Part shown: in pieces, positions 1-6,200 of the stretch | Layout: the number at the start of each line of letters is the position of its first letter | Numbering within the stretch: the stretch's first letter is position 1 | DNA from: Candidatus Thorarchaeota archaeon | GTDB lineage: Archaea; Asgardarchaeota; Thorarchaeia; Thorarchaeales; Thorarchaeaceae | Assembly: GCA_020355105.1 (NCBI GenBank) | Contig: CP070658.1 | Span: 1,245,384 to 1,252,262, forward strand | Reading direction: 5' to 3' | Length of the DNA: 6,879 bases | Program-made: the position numbers and the translations under genes | Notes under the pieces: model-generated | The model's database searches: none | Told to the model about the DNA's origin: nothing | Seen by the model: the letters and a program-made list of their open reading frames with translations, nothing else

Positions 1-76
1 TCCCGCCAGAAGCGAACCCGCTTGTAAGAAGCAGGATGCTTGCGAAGACCACTACGAAACCTCTTTGCGTTATCAC
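1..76 (-). CDS. N-terminus of a membrane protein, probably DUF58 family (partial)
   Basis: Only the first 25 codons are inside the window; the frame runs off the left edge. Starting at the GTG at 76..74, the translation is M-I-T-Q-R-G followed by FVVVFASILLLTSGFAS, a hydrophobic helix that could be a membrane anchor. A GGAG sequence at 90..87 lies 10 bases before the GTG, which supports this start; upstream ATG and GTG codons close at once or after 11 codons. DUF58 proteins commonly begin with a short T-x-R-G segment followed by one or two membrane helices, and their genes usually lie directly downstream of moxR, as here. The DUF58 call therefore rests on position plus a short N-terminal signature, not on the diagnostic core. 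DUF58 proteins are thought to partner MoxR ATPases. A secreted protein with a signal peptide is the main alternative. Confidence 0.6.
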   Translation of the reverse strand, partial: MITQRGFVVVFASILLLTSGFASGG

Positions 77-86
77 TTCACATCTT

Positions 87-90
87 CTCC
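87..90 (-). promoter_or_regulatory. Ribosome binding site GGAG for the GTG-start gene
   Basis: GGAG on the minus strand lies 10 bases before the GTG at 76. It is the only purine-rich site in the 38-base gap after the MoxR gene and helps select the non-ATG start. The spacing is slightly long but acceptable. Confidence 0.45.
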
Positions 91-114
91 GGTATTGAAC
101 AGTAAGCAATCATG

Positions 115-1104
115 CTACTTCGGTACGTCAACCTCGCCTAGAATCTTGGAAACCACTCGCTCTACAGTAAGGCCCTCTAGCTCTGCTTCGGGCTTGAGAA
201 TGAGCCTATGATTGAGAGCTTGGACCGATAGTCTCCTTACGTCTTCAGGAACTACATAGTCACGGCCCTCCATCGCGGCCTTGGTCTTTGAAGCGTTCAT
301 GAGCACCAACGACGCACGGGGAGAGCCGCCGAGTAGAATCTGAGGGTCGTTCCGAGTGCGGATTACTATGTCCCTGATGTAGTTGATCACATCTTCTTCA
401 ATATAGACAGTCTTACAGGCGGCCTGCATCCGAACCATGGCTGCAGGGTCTGCAAGGATGCTGAGGTCTGTTACCTCACCAAGGTGTTTTCTTCTAATGA
501 CCTCCGCTTCTTCCGAGTCAGTCGGATAGTCCAGAATCAGTCTGAACATGAAACGGTCCAACTGAGCCTCGGGGAGAGGATATGTCCCCTCTTGTTCCAC
601 CGGGTTCTGAGTGGCTATGATTAGGAATGGCCTTGGCAGCTTTCTTGTGACACCCTCGATTGAAACCTGCCTCTCCTCCATCACTTCAAGAAGCGCACTC
701 TGTGACTTCGGCGGGCAACGGTTTATCTCGTCCGCTAGAACTAGGTTGGCAAAGACAGGGCCCTTTCGGAACCAGAACTCTCCAGTACGCTGGTTGAACA
801 CGTTACTACCAAGCAAGTCTGCGGGCAAGGTGTCCACAGTCAGCTGGATCCGCTTGAACGCGCACCCAAGAATGGATGCGAACGTCCTCGCCATGTATGT
901 TTTCGCCAGGCCAGGCACTCCTTCTAGCACAACGTGACCATCTGAGAGAAATGCGGTAAGCACATGTCGCAGAATGTGGGTCTGGCCCACAACACGCCGC
1001 GCGCACTCATTGAGAATCCGTGAGGTGTTCTCCTTCACCTCATCGATGCTCATTGGCTGAAGTGCATCGCCTGGGTCTATCTCGGTTGTTTCTTCTGTTG
1101 TCAT
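115..1104 (-). CDS. MoxR-family AAA+ ATPase
   Basis: A 329-residue protein of normal MoxR length. These are cytosolic, oligomeric AAA+ ATPases thought to act as chaperones that remodel or activate partner proteins, often with DUF58 or von Willebrand A-type partners encoded nearby. Visible motifs in order: Walker A GVPGLAKT at residues 62-69, with alanine where many P-loops have a second glycine, a known variant in this family; the LPADLLG segment at 93-99; Walker B LVLADEINR at 121-129; sensor 1 ATQNP with N167; the conserved EGTYPLPEAQLDRF block at 172-185 with the likely arginine finger R184; and sensor 2 GGSPRAS with R263. The rest is the helical lid. ATG at 1104 follows a GAGGT site by 8 bases and lies 18 bases after the upstream stop. 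All catalytic motifs are intact, so an active ATPase is expected. The specific substrate is unknown; the flanking membrane proteins are the obvious candidates. Confidence 0.96.
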   Translation of the reverse strand: MTTEETTEIDPGDALQPMSIDEVKENTSRILNECARRVVGQTHILRHVLTAFLSDGHVVLEGVPGLAKTYMARTFASILGCAFKRIQLTVDTLPADLLGSNVFNQRTGEFWFRKGPVFANLVLADEINRCPPKSQSALLEVMEERQVSIEGVTRKLPRPFLIIATQNPVEQEGTYPLPEAQLDRFMFRLILDYPTDSEEAEVIRRKHLGEVTDLSILADPAAMVRMQAACKTVYIEEDVINYIRDIVIRTRNDPQILLGGSPRASLVLMNASKTKAAMEGRDYVVPEDVRRLSVQALNHRLILKPEAELEGLTVERVVSKILGEVDVPK

Positions 1105-1112
1105 TTACTTCT

Positions 1113-1117
1113 ACCTC
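1113..1117 (-). promoter_or_regulatory. Ribosome binding site GAGGT for the MoxR gene
   Basis: GAGGT on the minus strand, 8 bases before the ATG at 1104. A three-codon frame ATG-AGG-TAG (1119..1111) overlaps this site; its ATG sits in the same TGAAATATG string seen at the two upstream gene junctions. Confidence 0.55.
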
Positions 1118-1122
1118 ATATT

Positions 1123-2478
1123 TCACTTCATATCGATTGAATGCGTCTGGATGTTTCTCATCCAGAAGAATAGGTTCATCATTTCATCTTCTTTGATCTT
1201 GATGTCAGGTCTTAAGGAAATCTCCTCAATGCGTGCTATCGTCTTGAAAAAGTCCGCTTCCTTCAGGCTTGGATCCTTGTAGCGCATGAGATCCCATAGT
1301 TTTTGTGGATCATATTCTGTCCATTGATGTTTCTTCCTTAGGTCTCTTCTGAGCCTGCGGTACAACATCTTCACTACCCGTCCGTAGTTGCCCTCCGTCC
1401 GATAGTACATCATTCGTTCACTGAAATACGTCTGGCCACGGCGCAGGAATACTTCGGACACACTCTTCACTTCGGGTTTCTTGGCATCGGGTAGATACTT
1501 TCGGATGCCTAGAATGGTGATCAGTGGGAACAGAGGTGCCAGGTACGGCAGACTGGAGAGCCAGAGTGCCCTTCCCAAGTAGAGTCCAAAGAAGAACTCT
1601 GGTGAGTTCCATGGTACTTCCAAAAGGTTCTCACAGTACAAGACCGTGCTGTGGTTTCCACCGGATAGCCAGTTCATCATATTGAGTGCGAATCTCTGGT
1701 TACTCCCCTTGTCAATCATATCATTGCTGAACATGCTTGGATCGCTCAGAGCCACAAGTCGACCGCTGAAATCTAAGGCCCCGGCCACCGGCAGTCGACC
1801 AGCCCATTCAGTGGCATTAGGCCATGGATTCGTGTTTTCTATATCATACTCACACCAAGCCCGTGTCGTAGTCCAAGCGACACCCTGCAATCCGATTGCA
1901 CACGTTGGAACTATGACAGAAGCATAGTTTAGGTGTAGCTCACTTACACCCTGTGTGAGAGCGTGAGAAGAGAAGTCTCGTATTACGGGTAGGCGCGGGT
2001 TCTTATCATACGAGTCAAGGTCATACAGTACTCCACGCGCGAAGTGTAGGAATCCCGTTACATTGACCGGACTCTGTGCAGCAAGTAAAGGTGCAAGGAA
2101 TGTGTTCAGCAAATGAAAGGAGCTGTTTGCGCTCCCGAAATCATCAGCTATCAGCACACCTCCGCCCGCCAATAAATGTTGGAATATCACCAAGATGGAG
2201 TCTGCAGTGAAGTCCACTACTGGACCCAAAATCACAAGCGTCGCGTTACCTCCGTATCGGCCCAGTGTGCTCATAGAGGACTGGATTGCCTTTACATCGT
2301 AGTCGGCGCCCTCAATCGTCATCCGAAAATCGCTGGTGCCATTTTCTCCTGTGTTGTATAGGCTGAAGTCTTGAGAATATACTTCTTCGACTCCGAATAC
2401 AGACATGCCTGCTAGCATACCCACAGGTACCCATGCAAGTAGGAATAGCAGCACTTGTACGTACTCTTTCCAGCCCAT
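1123..2478 (-). CDS. DUF4350-type membrane protein
   Basis: A 451-residue protein. A hydrophobic helix at about residues 7-27 is followed by an ectodomain (about 28-295), a second hydrophobic segment at about 297-324 (GLYLGRALWLSSLPYLAPLF...ILGI), and a basic cytosolic region of about 125 residues. The ectodomain carries marks of the DUF4350 family, a GATase-like or GldG-like alpha/beta fold: GGGVLIADDFGSAN at 105-118 and LSDPSMFSND at 244-253, followed by FALNMMNWLSGG. All six N-x-S/T sequons fall in the ectodomain, which fits an outside location. The C-terminal part is rich in Arg and Lys (RRLRRDLRKKHQW) and appears helical. No catalytic residues can be assigned; such domains may bind a ligand rather than catalyse. 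DUF4350 genes are often found beside moxR and DUF58 genes, as here. ATG at 2478 follows AGGTG by 6 bases and the upstream stop by 14. The exact biochemical role is unknown. Confidence 0.88.
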   Translation of the reverse strand: MGWKEYVQVLLFLLAWVPVGMLAGMSVFGVEEVYSQDFSLYNTGENGTSDFRMTIEGADYDVKAIQSSMSTLGRYGGNATLVILGPVVDFTADSILVIFQHLLAGGGVLIADDFGSANSSFHLLNTFLAPLLAAQSPVNVTGFLHFARGVLYDLDSYDKNPRLPVIRDFSSHALTQGVSELHLNYASVIVPTCAIGLQGVAWTTTRAWCEYDIENTNPWPNATEWAGRLPVAGALDFSGRLVALSDPSMFSNDMIDKGSNQRFALNMMNWLSGGNHSTVLYCENLLEVPWNSPEFFFGLYLGRALWLSSLPYLAPLFPLITILGIRKYLPDAKKPEVKSVSEVFLRRGQTYFSERMMYYRTEGNYGRVVKMLYRRLRRDLRKKHQWTEYDPQKLWDLMRYKDPSLKEADFFKTIARIEEISLRPDIKIKEDEMMNLFFWMRNIQTHSIDMK

Positions 2479-2484
2479 ATTTCA

Positions 2485-2489
2485 CACCT
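2485..2489 (-). promoter_or_regulatory. Ribosome binding site AGGTG for the DUF4350 gene
   Basis: AGGTG on the minus strand, 6 bases before the ATG at 2478. It matches part of the archaeal 16S anti-Shine-Dalgarno complement and fixes the start just after the TAA of the preceding gene. Confidence 0.7.
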
Positions 2490-2492
2490 TTC

Positions 2493-2882
2493 TTACTCTG
2501 GCATAGCTCTTCCTTCGATTCTTGGATACAAGTCACTGAAAGTCTTGATGGCAAGCTCGTATCGTTCGCGCGTTATGACGTGGTTGGAGAATCTGGCCTC
2601 CTCATAGGCGGATACAAACTCCTCGACTGTAACACTGTCGAGGGGCATCACATTGAGTACACGCTCCAGAAACTCTCGTGCAGTTTCAGAGTGCGAACGC
2701 TCAGAGCCGGTCTTCAGACCGCACATCTGCTCGAAAGTACGATACGCAAGCGTGATGGCTGCGTCGTACTTCCCAGCATCTGCCAGCTTCTTGATGTTTC
2801 TCAGCTTTCCGGGGACATCAATACCAGCTTTTACTGGTCTGCTGCTGCGGAAGCGCCTTGAAATGGCCTCTCTTAAGCCCAT
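2493..2882 (-). CDS. Soluble DUF4129-like protein, paralogue of the giant surface protein's tail
   Basis: A 129-residue protein with no membrane segment or signal peptide, so probably cytosolic. Residues 1-25 are basic (REAISRRFRSSRPVK). Residues 26-123 align without gaps to residues 1224-1321 of the surface protein encoded just upstream; I count 56 identities in 98 positions. Shared blocks include IKKLAD-x-GKY, AYRTFE/TYRTFE, SETAR, ERVL and AYEEARFS-x-H. The SETAR...ERVL...YEEARFS pattern resembles the C-terminal helical DUF4129 domain (roughly R-x-x-x-TP-x-E-F and Y-E-x-A-R-Y), which in other systems sits at the cytosolic end of membrane proteins coded near moxR. The DUF4129 label is by motif resemblance only. 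ATG at 2882 follows GGTGAT by 5 bases and the upstream TAA by 12. A likely role is binding the same partner as the tail, as a competitor, adaptor or second subunit; this is inference. Confidence 0.85.
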   Translation of the reverse strand: MGLREAISRRFRSSRPVKAGIDVPGKLRNIKKLADAGKYDAAITLAYRTFEQMCGLKTGSERSHSETAREFLERVLNVMPLDSVTVEEFVSAYEEARFSNHVITRERYELAIKTFSDLYPRIEGRAMPE

Positions 2883-2887
2883 ATTTC

Positions 2888-2893
2888 ATCACC
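2888..2893 (-). promoter_or_regulatory. Strong ribosome binding site GGTGAT before the 129-residue gene
   Basis: GGTGAT on the minus strand is complementary to the archaeal 16S 3' end and lies 5 bases before the ATG at 2882. It begins one base after the TAA of the giant gene, so translation of the soluble paralogue is probably efficient and coupled to its neighbour. Confidence 0.75.
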
Positions 2894-2894
2894 T

Positions 2895-3209
2895 TTATTC
2901 TGTTATTGATACTGCTTCGATTAGCGGGTAGATATCAGTAAACACACGCATTGTGTCTTCGTAGAGGTCACGGGTCAATTCGTGATCCGAAAAGCGTGCT
3001 TCTTCATAAGCCTGCAATAGCTGATTGACTGCGGCGTCGTCCAGTGAAACCTCCTTCAGTACTCGCTCAACATAGTCACGTGCAGTTTCAGAATAGAGTC
3101 GTGTCACGCCAGTATTTGTGCCACATGTGTCTTCGAAGGTTCTATACGTGAGTGATATTGCGGCAGCATACTTGCCTTCGTCGGCCAGCTTCTTGATACG
3201 TCGCATCTT
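2895..3209 (-). other. Cytosolic DUF4129-like tail domain of the giant surface protein
   Basis: Residues 1224-1327 start with KMRRIKKLADEGKY and contain TYRTFE, SETARDYVERVL and AYEEARFSDHELT. The domain is predicted mostly helical and follows a basic linker after the membrane helix. It is the partner in the duplication with the 129-residue protein encoded at 2493..2882. Codons and many residues have diverged, so the duplication is not recent. Confidence 0.75.
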
Positions 3210-6200
3210 TCTGGCCAAGTCACTCTCAGGCGAGGTGTCCAGGCCCTTGCCAAAGCCACGTACAAAGTAGAGATACAGGAATACGACAGCCACGGCAGCC
3301 CCTATGGTCACGATGGGTACCATAAGCTCCAGCAGACCAGGGAGGCCAGGTCCGGGCGGTACTATATGCATCACGAACTCTTCTGAATCTACAAATGGGA
3401 CATCCGTTGAAACAAGAGTCGCCCTTAGATAGTAGACTCCAATAGAATCCTCTCTATGGGGTCGTGTGAAAGCACCGTTTGAGTCGGTAATCTGAGCATG
3501 TGTCAAAGTCCTGTTGACAAGGAGGTTGACATCGCGATACCTAATTGGATTGCCGAGTTCGTCAGTCAGTATTACCGAGATTGTGAAATCGGTGCCATTT
3601 ATGACTCGATCAGGGGTCCCTTCAAAGTCAAAAACAACCTCAGCGATATAGTGCACAGTATTGATGGAATCGCCAGTTGAGGGCAGAAGGTCTCTAGGCC
3701 CAATTCCGGGGAATCTGACAGTAATCGGGTGAATACCACTTCCAACCCCAGTCCAGCCAGTTGGGATTGTTAGCGAGAATCCTGCTGTGGAGTTTAGCAT
3801 GTATCTGTCGGCTATGTGATTCTCTCCGAAGAAGATGCTCACGTCTGTATCGTTGACTGAATTGTTGTCTACATCTTCAATCGAAATGTCCACCCAGATA
3901 GTTTCACCTGGCATGACCTCGTATGATTGCGGAAGAGTGACTGTGACTATCGTGTCAATAGGGACTTGTACCCACCAGAAGTCCGAGATACCAGCGGCAT
4001 CAAAGTAACCTCCGGGGTCAACTCGAAGGCTTATGTTGTAGGTGCCCTTTGCAGCCGTAACAGGGACTTGAATGTCCATGCTGAAAGTTCCGTCAGATCC
4101 TGTGACTGTGGAGTCAATTGGATTATGATCAGCGAGTATCTGGATTGGGACAAAGGGCACAGGTATTCCACCAAACTCTCCATACCCTGATATTGTGAAG
4201 GAGTTTCCTCGCCTGACAGACCATACAGTCTGTGCATCGAGGTAAAGCACAACTTGTCCTCGCACCTCAATACCCTCAGCAGGCGTGGATGCGGGTTCGA
4301 AGGCCAGATTAGGACGAACAAACGCGACGTAGTATTGGTTCATGTCTGCACGATGGGCCCAACCGATGTTGTATACATAATTGAAGGACCCTGTCACCGC
4401 GTCCGTGATTGTGATTGTCTGGACAACCCAGTCCGTGCCGTTGATCCAATGGATTTCAACTTGGTAGCCATCCATTGCAGTACCGTTCGTGAATCGGAGA
4501 TTGCCGCTTATTGTGACAGAGCCGCCTCTGTAGACAGTGTAGGTGTCAGGACTTGCTGTGAGGTCCACAAAGTATCTTTGAATGTCTATAGTGATTGGAG
4601 GGGTTCTGTAGTCAGCAACCCAGTTCAGCGGCGATAGGTACTGTGCGGCGATGTCGTGGAAGCCTGGAGATGTTGTTTCTGGAATTGTCCAGTAGTAAAT
4701 GAAGGTGCCATCAAATGCCGTCACTGTGGTTCCAACAGGACTTCCATCGACTAGAATCTGAATTGTGGCACCGCCAATAGGTCCCGGTCCAATCACATAG
4801 GTCAGAGTGCCGCTTATGGGTACTTTCTGAAGAATGTAGTAGCTGGGTAGTCCGGCGTCAAATCCACTAATCACAGTCAGCCATTGGTCTAATTGTAGAA
4901 GTTCGTGATTAGACTCGAAGTTCTCAACGAAAGGCGTTCCAGCATAGGTCCCATAGACCTCAATCCCTGACCGAACCGTATCCTCATCCATTCGAGAATA
5001 TAGGAAGGTCACCCAGCCAGTACCATCAGTCACCAACGGAGTGTCATCCAGCCTGTGAAGTGTTCCGTTGAACCAGTAAAGCTCGATGATGGCTCCGGCG
5101 ATGTCAGTGCCATTGTGAGCGAAGTAGAGGTGCGCCTGAACAGTCAGTGTTTCATTCTGATACACTGGGTTTGGTGCGAGAAAAACGTCCATCCAAACTG
5201 GATACCTCTGCGCATCTACTTGCCAGACTCCGCTCTCTATGTTTTCGTTGTAGGGACTCGTGGTTGTATAGTTGGATTTGAAGTAATAGAAGCCCTCAGA
5301 ATCAGGTGGTACGGTGAAATAGTGTGTATAACTGAAGTATCCTGTTGCATCAGTTGGTCTGGTCGCAATGTGATTCCAGGGACCAAATGGACTGCCTGAC
5401 ATGAATACATCGACAGTTTCTCCCACAAGAGGAGGAACACCTCCAAGGTAAGTCAGCCACCCCTCAATCAGCAGTCCTTGATCAAGGTAGACTGTAGGTT
5501 GCATGGCAAGATTGAGTTCCAGCTGATACAAGATGAGATTGGCACCTTGACTGAACGAGAATGCATCGGCCCAGAGTGGGTCTGTGCTGAAGTATTCACA
5601 CCATATCGAAATAGGTCCAGGAGAATCTGCGAGGGAGAAGTTGTACTGGAAACTGAACCCACCCGTGGCATCCGTTGTCTTGGTATACGGGTAGGTGCCC
5701 GTCATGTTCTGGTAGTAGACTGTAACAGTAGCTCCAGGAATGGGGGCCAGATTGTGGCTGAATCTCAGTGTACCCGAGTAGTACATTACCTCGTCAAGAT
5801 GATATGTTCCGTTGATCGGGTTGATTGTGAAGAAGGTCTGATATTTCTGGAGCCAGAGTGACGGCACAAGTGTAGCTGATGCTTCAGCATAGGGCCCGGT
5901 TTCAGGGAAGTACGCCCAAACATCCACAATGCCCTCATCGTGGTTGATTGAGAGTGGATTGAAGAACTCGTAGTGACCAGTCGCATTCGTAGTACGGTCG
6001 TAGGAGTAGGTGCCCGTGTTGTTGGACCAGTAGATTGTCACAGATTCCCCAGGAATCGGTGAACCAAACTCATCTAGTAGTTCACCATAGATATACACCG
6101 TTTCATTGAGATGAAATACCGAGCCGTTTGAGTACACACTCAGATAGGTCGAAGGCTGGAGGATGAATGGATACAGATGCCACGACTCACCTCCATGGGC

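Noticed and set aside
78..113. An 11-codon frame (ATG at 113 to TGA at 80..78) in the gap after moxR
   Set aside because: It has no ribosome site and overlaps the GGAG of the next gene; too short to support as a gene or leader peptide.
611..937. Plus-strand open frame of 108 codons opposite the MoxR gene
   Set aside because: It lies wholly antisense to a gene with complete AAA+ motifs, has no recognisable domain and no clear ribosome site.
2433..2861. Plus-strand open frame of 142 codons
   Set aside because: It spans the junction of two well-supported minus-strand genes and covers most of the 129-residue gene whose protein is confirmed by its paralogue; its translation has no domain character.
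5478..5861. Plus-strand open frame of 127 codons, and others like it opposite the repeat array
   Set aside because: These are shadows of a long repeat-coding frame with unbroken repeat periodicity; they do not recur coherently and have no ribosome sites.
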